Shown in pieces: positions 1-6,387 of a stretch of 9,629 bases of DNA. The DNA comes from Candidatus Bathyarchaeota archaeon. Its GTDB lineage: Archaea > Thermoproteota > Bathyarchaeia > Bathyarchaeales > B26-1. Within the stretch, counting starts at the first letter, position 1, and the number at the start of each line of letters is the position of its first letter. Under the pieces are notes generated by a model. It did no database searches. It saw nothing but the letters and a program-made list of their open reading frames with translations, and was not told the DNA's origin. The stretch covers positions 1 to 9,629 of the forward strand of contig QMYL01000023.1 of the NCBI GenBank assembly GCA_003662645.1, given 5' to 3'. The position numbers were made by a program, and so were the translations under genes.

Positions 1-119
1 AGTTCGATGTCTTCGGGTTCCACCACCAGGGTTGTAGAGACCTTTGATGCCTCCCTTATCAGGTTCTCTTTCTCGCCACTTGAGAGCGAGGGTTTGATTA
101 TAACCCATAACTCCCTCAC
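1..119 (-). CDS. aroB': 3-dehydroquinate synthase II (archaeal type), N-terminal part, runs off window start
   Basis: Only the first 39 codons lie in the window. The peptide begins (GTG)RELWVIIKP and ends VVEPEDIEL. The segment ending in VEPEDIE resembles the early region of archaeal DHQ synthase II, such as the Methanocaldococcus jannaschii enzyme, as I recall it. That family carries out an NAD-dependent oxidative deamination and cyclisation of 2-amino-3,7-dideoxy-D-threo-hept-6-ulosonate to 3-dehydroquinate, entering the shikimate pathway without DAHP. The GTG at 117-119 is chosen because a GAGGAG ribosome site lies about nine bases before it. The frame is open further upstream but has no better start. 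It begins 35 nt after the aspartokinase stop on the same strand, so the two are probably co-transcribed. The identification rests on a short peptide and on the neighbour. Confidence 0.7.
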   Translation of the reverse strand, partial: MRELWVIIKPSLSSGEKENLIREASKVSTTLVVEPEDIE

Positions 120-154
120 CGTCTGCTTCCTCCTCTTAAACCAGCAAATTACAG

Positions 155-1411
155 TTACGGGGTTGACTTCATCCCCTCAACAGCTTTCTTTATCAGCTCA
201 ACAGCCTTCTCTCCATCCTCCAGGTCTACGAAGACCAGCACGCTAGATGTTATCGTGAATATTCCGTAAATGTTTATTCCGGATGAGTTTAGGGCTTCCG
301 ATATTCCGCTTATAACCCCGGGGGTCTCCTCCAAACCGACGCCCCTAACCCTTATGAAGGCTAGGTTCCTCCTGACGGCCATGGCTATGGTCTCCTCGTT
401 CTCGACGACGATCGAGTGGAGCCTATCCAGTACGGTCTTAACCCTAGCCATGGGTAGGTATAGTATCACCGAGTTGTGGTTGACGGAGACCCCCAGCAGC
501 CGGACTCCAACATCCCTAACCCCCTGTAGGATCTCCCTAACAACCTCCGGGGACTCCGTTATGGCCCTACCGACTATCGTCACGGCCATCGAGGGTTCCC
601 GGTGAGGTTCAACCGTTAAGCTGTTCCGTAGGGCCCCGTAGATTATAGTTCCCTCAGACCTCAAGTCTCCCGAGGTGTTCCTTATAACCTTGACATCTAT
701 CTTGGGGCTCTTATACATTAAGGCCTTCTTGTGGAGGAACTTAGTCCCTGAGTCGGCTAGGCCGACGAGAGCATCTATTGGAATACTCTCAAGCCGTTCG
801 GTATTGTTAACCAGCTTCGGGTCGGCGGTCATTATCCCCTCAACGTCCGTGACGAGTATAACCTGGTCGGCTGAGAGGGCTTGGGCTAGGATTAGGGCCG
901 TTACGTCGCTTCCCCCCCTCCCGAGTGTGGTGATCTCGTCATCCTCAGTCTTACCTATAAAGCCTGGGACGACCACGATGTAGCCCTCATCTAGGAGGGG
1001 TTGTAGGTGCTCCCTGATCATGCTCTTGCAGATCGGCATGATGGGGTTTGCGTTGTTGAACTCCTTGTCGGTTATTATGGGCCATTCTGGACTGGATGGA
1101 TCTATGAAGAGGCTTCTAAGACCCTTAGCCTTTAGAGCTGCTGAGAATATCCTTGCGCTCGTCCTCTCCCCCATGGCCATTATGTCGTCCAGCTCCCTCC
1201 CTGTTATCTTTCCTCCGCAGGCTTCATTTGCCGTCTCGATGAGCTGGTCGGTTGTCTTCCCCATGGCTGAGACCACAACGGCTATCTGGGTTCCCCTCTC
1301 GGCTTCCCTCGCCACCATCTCCGCAGCCCTCATTATCCCAGCTCCGTCGGCTAGGCTACTCCCACCGAACTTCACGACGATCCTTCTAAGCTTCCTCTCG
1401 GTCAAACTCAA
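155..1411 (-). CDS. Aspartokinase with two C-terminal ACT domains
   Basis: Phosphorylates L-aspartate with ATP, the first step to lysine, threonine and methionine and, in many archaea, to the aspartate semialdehyde used for aromatic synthesis. Numbering from the first in-frame TTG at 1426, the amino-acid kinase domain shows KFGGSS (19-24), SAMGKTT (53-59), GERTSA (86-91) and the family hallmark TTLGRGGSD (166-174). Two ACT modules follow, roughly 280-345 and 355-418, the usual site of allosteric feedback by an end-product amino acid. Several in-frame starts exist (TTG 1426, GTG 1420, GTG 1414, TTG 1411, TTG 1405). I prefer TTG at 1411 because GGAGGTG at 1418-1424 then sits six bases upstream; this gives 418 residues. 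The 1426 start would have no ribosome site. The full length is normal for a monofunctional aspartokinase. Which amino acid inhibits it cannot be read from the sequence. Confidence 0.95.
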   Translation of the reverse strand: MSLTERKLRRIVVKFGGSSLADGAGIMRAAEMVAREAERGTQIAVVVSAMGKTTDQLIETANEACGGKITGRELDDIMAMGERTSARIFSAALKAKGLRSLFIDPSSPEWPIITDKEFNNANPIMPICKSMIREHLQPLLDEGYIVVVPGFIGKTEDDEITTLGRGGSDVTALILAQALSADQVILVTDVEGIMTADPKLVNNTERLESIPIDALVGLADSGTKFLHKKALMYKSPKIDVKVIRNTSGDLRSEGTIIYGALRNSLTVEPHREPSMAVTIVGRAITESPEVVREILQGVRDVGVRLLGVSVNHNSVILYLPMARVKTVLDRLHSIVVENEETIAMAVRRNLAFIRVRGVGLEETPGVISGISEALNSSGINIYGIFTITSSVLVFVDLEDGEKAVELIKKAVEGMKSTP

Positions 1412-1603
1412 CACAAACACCTCCAAGGAGGAGAAAGGGAAAGAAGCCAGAAACGGAGATTCTTCCTCCGGCCCTCCCCTTCCCCTCAGCCCCTATAACC
1501 AAAATAGCCAAAACTACCGAAGAAGGGCATGGTGAACATGTTAAGGGGCTGAGATTCGTAAATCATAGGGAGGTCCTCAAAATTTCACGATACTGAAGAA
1601 ACC

Positions 1604-1619
1604 CTATATAAGCTTTTCC
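1604..1619. promoter_or_regulatory. TATA element usable on both strands
   Basis: CTATATAAG occupies 1604-1612. Read on the minus strand it is CTTATATAG preceded by GGAAAAG, a good BRE plus box A for a transcript starting near 1580 towards aspartokinase, leaving a long 5' leader of roughly 170 nt. Read on the plus strand, a start near 1633 would serve the 37-codon ORF. The sequence supports the element; which direction is used is inference. Confidence 0.5.
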
Positions 1620-1677
1620 TATACGGGAGGGACGTGGCAACTTAAGGTTTTAGGTTTCTTCTTGGATAGGTCTTCTC

Positions 1678-1791
1678 ATGTTCGGTGTTAGGGCTTTGGT
1701 TGAGAGGCTGGGGTTGTTTAAGAGGAATAAGGTTCCGTGGAACCTTAAGGCTGGGTTTGGCTATGTATTTTCAGACCTAAAAAGGGGGTAA
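1678..1791 (+). CDS. Possible 37-residue basic peptide, unrecognised
   Basis: ATG at 1678 opens a 37-codon frame starting MFGVRALVERLGLFKRN and ending FSDLKRG, closed by TAA. It has eight Lys/Arg against two Asp/Glu, no cysteine and no membrane segment. A TATA element lies about 70 bases upstream, and AGGT six bases before the ATG is a weak ribosome site. The frame is closed by TAG some 27 bases upstream, so it is not the visible end of a longer gene. I do not recognise it. It could be a real small protein, the peptide substrate of the adjacent ABC cassette, a remnant of a mobile gene, or chance. A frame this short can easily occur by chance; the matching promoter and GTT/AGG-rich codon pattern are what make it worth listing. 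Confidence 0.35.
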   Translation: MFGVRALVERLGLFKRNKVPWNLKAGFGYVFSDLKRG

Positions 1792-1841
1792 GAGAAGAAC
1801 CGCAACTTCTTAAAGGTATCGCGCTGGGTAACATAACCTTT

Positions 1842-2669
1842 TTAAAGTCTTATCTCTTCCACCGGCACGCCTCTACTCTTCCTTAGCAGTATCAGCGATA
1901 ATGTAATGAAGATTATGGTCCATGTGAAGACTGAGATCGCGGCTAACCTTAAGTTTATCGCTGGCAGTGGTTTATCGCTTGTTAACCATGCAAAATAGGC
2001 TCCTGTGGGTGGAAAAGCCCCTATACCATGATATGTTAGTAGCGCTGGAAGTGAACATAATGGTATAACATACACCAGGTTTCCTAGGTCAATCCACAGT
2101 TGAGAGTACGCTATGAAACCCACTATCAAGGGCATGTAACTTGTCATAGTTAACGCTCTAGTCCTCCTAGACACTATGACCGCCAACGCTATCATGTAAG
2201 CTAGCCAGTATAATGCTATGCCAGCTATCACTAAGTCAGCCATTACCCCTAAGGGGTTCTCGGGTAACGCTAGAATCCCCCACTTCACGTATGAGAGGCC
2301 TATAACCGACAGGAATATTGTTAGAGCGAAGATCAGTATCGCCACTAGGCTCCCAAGGAAATCTTCAACTATAAACCTTAACACCCCAATCCTAGTGAAC
2401 TTGGTTATGTATCTCGCAGCTCTTGATGCATGGAAGAGGCTATACGATAAACCAATAGCTACCGAGGACATTGATAGTAACCCTAGAAAGCTATATGCCA
2501 TGGTAATATTAGTCTTCATAACGTAGATTTTCCACGGGGTCTCTCCGGATACCTGGCTGAAAACGAAGATCCACATCAAGACCCAAAACTCTATGAAGCC
2601 TATGCCCCACCCTAAAAGCTCCGGGTTTGTAAGCATCTCCTTAATCTTAAGCCTAAGATATAAAGTCAT
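1842..2669 (-). CDS. ABC-2-type transporter permease (six-helix membrane protein)
   Basis: The 275-residue product is almost wholly hydrophobic, with membrane segments at about 18-38, 56-78, 103-126, 142-166, 178-212 (possibly two passes) and 242-263, and positive loops such as SRRTR near 167-171 and LRKSR near 262-266. This size and helix pattern match ABC-2-type export permeases, which pair with a separate ATPase. The family call comes mainly from the ATPase gene ending 17 bases upstream on the same strand, because permeases of this class have little sequence signature. ATG at 2669 is preceded by GAGGGG about 14 bases upstream. As a homodimer with the ATPase dimer it would form an exporter in the cell membrane. 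The substrate is unknown. Base composition here is more AT-rich than in the dehydrogenase and thermosome regions. Confidence 0.8.
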   Translation of the reverse strand: MTLYLRLKIKEMLTNPELLGWGIGFIEFWVLMWIFVFSQVSGETPWKIYVMKTNITMAYSFLGLLSMSSVAIGLSYSLFHASRAARYITKFTRIGVLRFIVEDFLGSLVAILIFALTIFLSVIGLSYVKWGILALPENPLGVMADLVIAGIALYWLAYMIALAVIVSRRTRALTMTSYMPLIVGFIAYSQLWIDLGNLVYVIPLCSLPALLTYHGIGAFPPTGAYFAWLTSDKPLPAINLRLAAISVFTWTIIFITLSLILLRKSRGVPVEEIRL

Positions 2670-2686
2670 GTATTCTCGGTTCCCCT

Positions 2687-3481
2687 CTAACTTAATGTAA
2701 GCTCATAGATTCTATCCAAGGTTATAAGATTTGATAGTGGCTCTCCGCCCTCGCCCCTTACTAGGCTATACGTCTTACCTGAGACGGTAAACCTTAACAT
2801 GGCATCCGCCGAGTCGCCGACAACTAGGCTGGCCTCAACCAGCTCCCCTGCACTCATGGAACCGCAAAGTTTCCCCTCAAACATCAAGTGCGTGCTCCAG
2901 TCCTTCAAGGCTGAGAGAAGCCATGTCTCATGGGTGTTCAGAAGTATTACGCCCTTATGCTCTCTGAGATGCTCTATCAACTTACCCTTTCTGGCGGGAT
3001 CAAGCTGCTCGAAGGGTTCATCGAGAAGGATATGCCTGGCACTGGATAATAAGGCTATCACCGTTGAGAATGCCTTCTGCTGGCCGGCGGAGAGTTCCCA
3101 TGGCTTTCTCTTCCTCAAAAGGTCAGTACTTAACCCTAAATCCCCAAGCATCTTTAGGGCTAAATCAAAGTCTCCACCAGTTAAATCCATAAACAAACGT
3201 AGATGATCATAGGCATTCAGGTGGAAAACGTTATATACCTCACTTAGGTTTATGGCTAACACGCCGGGCTTACCATATATCTCATCTAGGTTTACGCCAT
3301 CAATAATTATTCTACCAGATGATATGGGCGTTAACCCTGCAATAGCCCTGAATAGCGTTGTCTTACCTGAACCGTTAGGTCCTAGGATTAAATGTTTATC
3401 CTTAAACCTCGCATGGACATCTCTTATGACGGGTTCTTGACGCCACCTATACTTAACGTGGAGGTTTACAACCTCTATCAT
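2687..3481 (-). CDS. ABC transporter ATP-binding protein with atypical Q-loop and signature
   Basis: A 264-residue nucleotide-binding subunit. Walker A GPNGSGKT is at 34-41, the signature reads LSAGQ (130-134) in place of LSGGQ, Walker B is ILLDEP (151-156) with catalytic Glu155, the D-loop is EQLD (158-161), and the switch His is His184 in NTHET. The Q-loop position, aligned by the following LNAYDHL stretch, appears to be Ser80 instead of Gln. After the core there is an extra segment of about 60 residues (roughly 205-264), probably an accessory domain. It starts at ATG 3481 with GGGTG ten bases upstream, and its stop lies 17 bases before the permease start, so the pair is an operon. It faces the BtrH-like gene across an 84-base divergent promoter region. 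Confidence 0.92.
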   Translation of the reverse strand: MIEVVNLHVKYRWRQEPVIRDVHARFKDKHLILGPNGSGKTTLFRAIAGLTPISSGRIIIDGVNLDEIYGKPGVLAINLSEVYNVFHLNAYDHLRLFMDLTGGDFDLALKMLGDLGLSTDLLRKRKPWELSAGQQKAFSTVIALLSSARHILLDEPFEQLDPARKGKLIEHLREHKGVILLNTHETWLLSALKDWSTHLMFEGKLCGSMSAGELVEASLVVGDSADAMLRFTVSGKTYSLVRGEGGEPLSNLITLDRIYELTLS

Positions 3482-3525
3482 GAACTTGTTACACCCAAAT
3501 GCAGCATTAAGCCTTTCTAAGGTTA

Positions 3526-3535
3526 GATATTTAGA
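3526..3535 (-). promoter_or_regulatory. Probable promoter of the ABC operon
   Basis: On the minus strand TCTAAATATC reads as a box A-like element. A start about 25 bases further on, near 3505, would leave a leader of roughly 24 nt containing the GGGTG ribosome site of the ATPase. The AT-rich run at 3541-3555 could be an alternative. Confidence 0.4.
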
Positions 3536-3540
3536 AAATC

Positions 3541-3551
3541 TTTATTTAATA
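3541..3551 (+). promoter_or_regulatory. Probable promoter for a leaderless transcript
   Basis: TTTATTTAATA ends about 15 bases before the TTG start at 3566 and its centre lies about 20-22 bases before it. That is close to the usual archaeal TATA-to-start spacing, and no Shine-Dalgarno sequence precedes the TTG. This points to a transcript that begins at or next to the start codon. Confidence 0.5.
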
Positions 3552-3565
3552 AAAGGTTTCCTACT

Positions 3566-4753
3566 TTGATATCTGGTGAGATTTTGAGGTTTAGGGAGAC
3601 CCTCACTAACGCAGCGTTGATCCTGATTATAGCATTGGCTATGCTGGGCTATGTGCTGCACTTGCCAGAGGTAAAGTTCGAGAAGGTAAACTTAAGACTG
3701 AAATTCCAATACGACTACGTAATTGAAGCATATAAGCCCCGATGGCTTTGTAGGGGGGATATAGAAACTTATCCCTCAAGCCATTTTGTAGTTGGTATCC
3801 CATGGATAAGCTATAATAGATCATACTGTGCAGCGATATGTCTACAAATGGTAGCCTACAAGTATGGAATTAAAGAGCCGGTTGAATACTTCAACTTCAT
3901 AATGGGCTTCACCTATGGAGCTTACCTTGGAACGTTCAATGATAGGGTGTACCTGATACCTGGAGGAGACCCATTTTCAGGATACGTAAATGCATCTAAA
4001 ATTCTAAACTTCAAATATAACCTGCTAGTCACTGATGATGGAGAATTATTTGTTGACGCCTGCCGCTACCTTGTATCCAGGGATATCCCCATAATACTGC
4101 CCGTTAACATGTCTAGGTTATATCATAAAGGGTATTTCGCACCGCACTTTGAGCTGCTAGTTGGGTTCGATGAGGATGGCTTCTACCTCTACGAGCCTGT
4201 ACAGTCAAGGTGCATCTTTAAATTCGGTGAGAAGGGGTACAGATTTCCGGTGGACCTTGTAGTTAAAGCTGTTGAAGATATATCGATGGCATATAATTTG
4301 CCATGGAAGTATGCTCTAATATACTTCATGAAGGGAGGAGAGCCTACTGAGGATTTGAAGAGGCTTCTGGTTGTTAATGGCAAGTTGCAGGTTGGACGTA
4401 ATTTTACAATGGATAGCTATAGGATATACTTTGGCTCCTACGCCTTCAAGGTGCTGGCGGACTACATTAGCAGGGGAAAGGTGAGAATCGATGATGTGAT
4501 CTGGTCTATAGGGTTAGCGTATACCTCTAGAATGGATAATGCGAAGTTCATTAAGGAGAGATTTCCAGGTGACAAACTGGCATCGGAGGCGGCTGAATAC
4601 CTCACTAAGGCGGCTGAGATATACAAGAGAGTGATCTACCTCGCGAGGGATGGCGTTTCACCGGAGGATGAGGGTGAGATAATACTGCTCTTGAAGGAAG
4701 CCTCAACATATGAGAAGGAAGCGGGAATCTTAATGATAGAGGCTGGAAGCTAA
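3566..4753 (+). CDS. Membrane-anchored BtrH_N/C39-like (papain-fold) protein with helical C-terminal domain
   Basis: The 395-residue product has one N-terminal membrane anchor (about 17-34) with basic residues before it, so the rest should face outside. The core begins with GIPW at 77-80 and shows Cys88 in YNRSYCAAICLQM, then His194 in HFELLVGFDEDGFYLYEP, with Asp202 or Glu210 as third residue. This Cys, then His-hydrophobic-VG(F/Y)D, then (E/D)P order is that of C39-like peptidases and of BtrH_N proteins. The C-terminal part (about 255-395) is helical with an AxxYLxKAAEIY stretch, recalling the DUF4872 region that follows BtrH_N; no database search was possible. BtrH itself is an acyltransferase in butirosin synthesis, so peptidase and acyl-transfer roles are both open. 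TTG 3566 is chosen because it keeps the whole anchor; TTG 3584 is an alternative. It is divergent from an ABC exporter, which suggests a shared substrate. Confidence 0.65.
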   Translation: MISGEILRFRETLTNAALILIIALAMLGYVLHLPEVKFEKVNLRLKFQYDYVIEAYKPRWLCRGDIETYPSSHFVVGIPWISYNRSYCAAICLQMVAYKYGIKEPVEYFNFIMGFTYGAYLGTFNDRVYLIPGGDPFSGYVNASKILNFKYNLLVTDDGELFVDACRYLVSRDIPIILPVNMSRLYHKGYFAPHFELLVGFDEDGFYLYEPVQSRCIFKFGEKGYRFPVDLVVKAVEDISMAYNLPWKYALIYFMKGGEPTEDLKRLLVVNGKLQVGRNFTMDSYRIYFGSYAFKVLADYISRGKVRIDDVIWSIGLAYTSRMDNAKFIKERFPGDKLASEAAEYLTKAAEIYKRVIYLARDGVSPEDEGEIILLLKEASTYEKEAGILMIEAGS

Positions 4754-4779
4754 GAGGGAAAAATAGTTATCGGTCTGGC

Positions 4780-5805
4780 CTATATCTCGATTACCACCTT
4801 AACGGCTTCCCCCACAGCTCCCCCGGCCACCCTGAAGGCTTCAACTATCTCCTCCAGCCTGAAACGGTGTGTTATCAGCTTCCTCAACCTTAGCTTGCCG
4901 GATGAGGCCATCTCAACAGCCCTCTGGAAGGTGAAGGGGCTCCTGTAGGAGGTGGTTATCGTCATCTCCATCTCGTAGAGCTCGAAGGGCTTAACCCTCC
5001 AGACAGCATCTTGAGGTGAAACCCCGAATATGTTCAGCCTCCCACCTCTCCTCAGAAGCCTCATGGCTTGGGTTATGGCCTCAGGCTTCCCGACAGCCTC
5101 GATCGCCACATCAACCCCGTAGCCACCGGTCAGCTCCTTAACAGCCTCAACTGGATCCTCCCGGTTAATGTTGATGGTGTAGTCCGCACCTAAGCTCTCA
5201 GCCATCTCCAGCCTCTCATCCCGTAAGTCTGTCTGTATAACAATCGAGGCCCCAGCTAACTTGGCGAGTTGTAGCAGGATCAACCCTATCGGTCCAGCTC
5301 CAACTATCGCCACCCTATCGCCGACTTTAATCCCAGCCCGGTCTATACCCCTGATGCAGCAGGCGAGCGGCTCAATCAAAGCGGCTTCATCGAAGGGTAG
5401 TTCATCCGGTATCTTATAGACGTTCCTAACTGGAACCTTCACGTAATCAGCGAAGGCTCCATCAACCGTTACGCCGGTAGCCTTCAAATTCTCGCAGAAG
5501 TAGTTCCTCTCAGACATCCGGCAGTACCAGCACCGTCCACACGTGATGTTAGGCTCTGCTACAACGTGATCCCCCAAACATAAACCCTCAATTTCACCCC
5601 CAACATCGGCTACTACACCGGAGAACTCGTGGCCTAGTATTATCGGGGTCGGAACCTCCCACTCACCCCTGTAGATGTGGAGGTCGGTCCCGCATATCCC
5701 TGCAGCCTTGACGTTGATCAAAACTTCATCCTTAAGTATTTCGGGCTCTTTTACGTCACTACGCACCCTTATGTCGCCAACGCCATAGAAGACTGCGGCC
5801 CTCAT
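4780..5805 (-). CDS. Zinc-dependent medium-chain alcohol/polyol dehydrogenase (threonine dehydrogenase-like)
   Basis: A 341-residue NAD(P)-dependent oxidoreductase of the cytoplasm. Catalytic-zinc residues are Cys38 in GICGTDLHIY, His59-Glu60 in GHEFSG, and Glu145 in IEPL. A structural zinc is bound by Cys89, Cys92, Cys95 and Cys104. The Rossmann fold shows GAGPIG (169-174), with Asp193 near the end of the second strand favouring NAD over NADP. CGTDLHIY with His43 resembles L-threonine 3-dehydrogenase and the length agrees, but sorbitol and sugar-alcohol dehydrogenases share these motifs, so the substrate stays open. ATG 5805 has GAGGTGA about 10-12 bases upstream, inside the tail of the CBS gene, whose stop is 18 bases away. 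The two are therefore one operon, with the dehydrogenase second. It converges with the BtrH-like gene over 26 bases. Confidence 0.93.
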   Translation of the reverse strand: MRAAVFYGVGDIRVRSDVKEPEILKDEVLINVKAAGICGTDLHIYRGEWEVPTPIILGHEFSGVVADVGGEIEGLCLGDHVVAEPNITCGRCWYCRMSERNYFCENLKATGVTVDGAFADYVKVPVRNVYKIPDELPFDEAALIEPLACCIRGIDRAGIKVGDRVAIVGAGPIGLILLQLAKLAGASIVIQTDLRDERLEMAESLGADYTININREDPVEAVKELTGGYGVDVAIEAVGKPEAITQAMRLLRRGGRLNIFGVSPQDAVWRVKPFELYEMEMTITTSYRSPFTFQRAVEMASSGKLRLRKLITHRFRLEEIVEAFRVAGGAVGEAVKVVIEI

Positions 5806-5823
5806 ATGAGCAGTCTCACCTCA

Positions 5824-6252
5824 TCAACGCACGGGGAAGAAGAAGGCCGACCTGAGTATCCTCCTAACCTCGGTGTCAAGGTAGTCCTCGAGGTGGCGGG
5901 CTATATCGACCGCCCTTATAACACCATACAGGGTGTCCCCCCGAGTTACGGCCAACCTCCGAACCTTATGCTTCTCCATAACCTTGGCCGCCTCCACCAA
6001 GTCTGCATCTGGATCAACCGTTACTAGGGGTGTGGACATGACCTCCCCCGCCCTAACGGAGTTCGGATCTAACCCCTCGCCAACAACCTTCCACGTCACG
6101 TCCCTCTCGGTTAACATTCCAACGGGTTTGCCCTCCCTCATGACGATGGCGCAACCCTCACCCTTCTCACGCATAACCCTGGAAGCCTCAACTATGGTGG
6201 TATCCTCATCTATGGTGACGACATCCCTCTTCATAGCCTCAGAAACCCTCAA
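5824..6252 (-). CDS. CBS-domain pair protein
   Basis: A 142-residue protein made of two CBS modules, about 5-62 and 68-126, each with the usual pattern: a VxxAMKRDVVTID or GEVMSTPLVTVD opening, a helix with EAS/EAA, and a closing GMLTERDV (first) or GVIRAVDI (second). Such stand-alone pairs usually bind adenine nucleotides (AMP, ATP, SAM or similar) and control a partner. No catalytic or DNA-binding domain is fused. The start is TTG 6252, which keeps the family-like opening before the first Met; ATG 6234 would cut into the first module. GGTGT lies a few bases upstream as a weak ribosome site. It leads the operon with the zinc dehydrogenase, suggesting energy- or cofactor-sensing linked to that enzyme, but this is inference only. 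Confidence 0.92.
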   Translation of the reverse strand: MRVSEAMKRDVVTIDEDTTIVEASRVMREKGEGCAIVMREGKPVGMLTERDVTWKVVGEGLDPNSVRAGEVMSTPLVTVDPDADLVEAAKVMEKHKVRRLAVTRGDTLYGVIRAVDIARHLEDYLDTEVRRILRSAFFFPVR

Positions 6253-6287
6253 GACCTACACCAGATTAAAGCGTATAGCTTCACAGG

Positions 6288-6302
6288 TATATAAAGCCTT
6301 TA
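6288..6302 (-). promoter_or_regulatory. Strong promoter of the CBS-dehydrogenase operon
   Basis: On the minus strand GTAAAGG followed by CTTTATATA is a near-ideal BRE plus box A. Transcription would start near 6263, about ten bases before the TTG start, giving a very short leader. Confidence 0.7.
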
Positions 6303-6333
6303 CAGGGCTCCGTTTAAACCATGCTCTCATAAG

Positions 6334-6341
6334 ATTTAAAT
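6334..6341 (+). promoter_or_regulatory. Probable promoter of the 91-residue gene
   Basis: ATTTAAAT is a box A candidate. A start about 25 bases downstream, near 6363, leaves a leader of around 25 nt before the ATG at 6388. Another palindromic element, GTTTAAAC, lies at 6312-6319 between this and the opposite-strand promoter. Confidence 0.45.
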
Positions 6342-6387
6342 CCTAGATGCATGTTTCTCTTATCATCAAAGCTGTGAGTGATGCGTC

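Larger units (their letters stand above)
1427..1841. other. Gene-poor stretch with promoter signals and one tiny ORF
   Basis: About 415 bases between the aspartokinase start and the permease stop. It holds a TATA element readable in both directions (1604-1612), a 37-codon ORF (1678-1791), and copies of CTTAAGG at 1641-1647 and 1744-1750, with a near copy CTTAAAGG at 1809-1816. CTTAAGGTT at 1641-1649 is the exact reverse complement of AACCTTAAG at 1741-1749, so a transcript could fold the ORF into a long loop. No tRNA, box C/D pattern or insertion-sequence ends were recognised. Confidence 0.5.

Noticed and set aside
1020..1535. 171-codon plus-strand frame opposite the aspartokinase N-terminus
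   Set aside because: The opposite strand carries intact aspartokinase kinase motifs; this frame has the composition of an antisense shadow.
1427..1841. A tRNA, C/D-box RNA or SRP/RNase P RNA gene in the gene-poor stretch
   Set aside because: No cloverleaf with a TTC loop, no paired box C and box D, and no conserved SRP or RNase P core could be found by eye.
5677..6346. Plus-strand frames opposite the dehydrogenase start and the CBS gene
   Set aside because: They lie antisense to genes with clear zinc-binding and CBS motifs and have no promoter or ribosome site.
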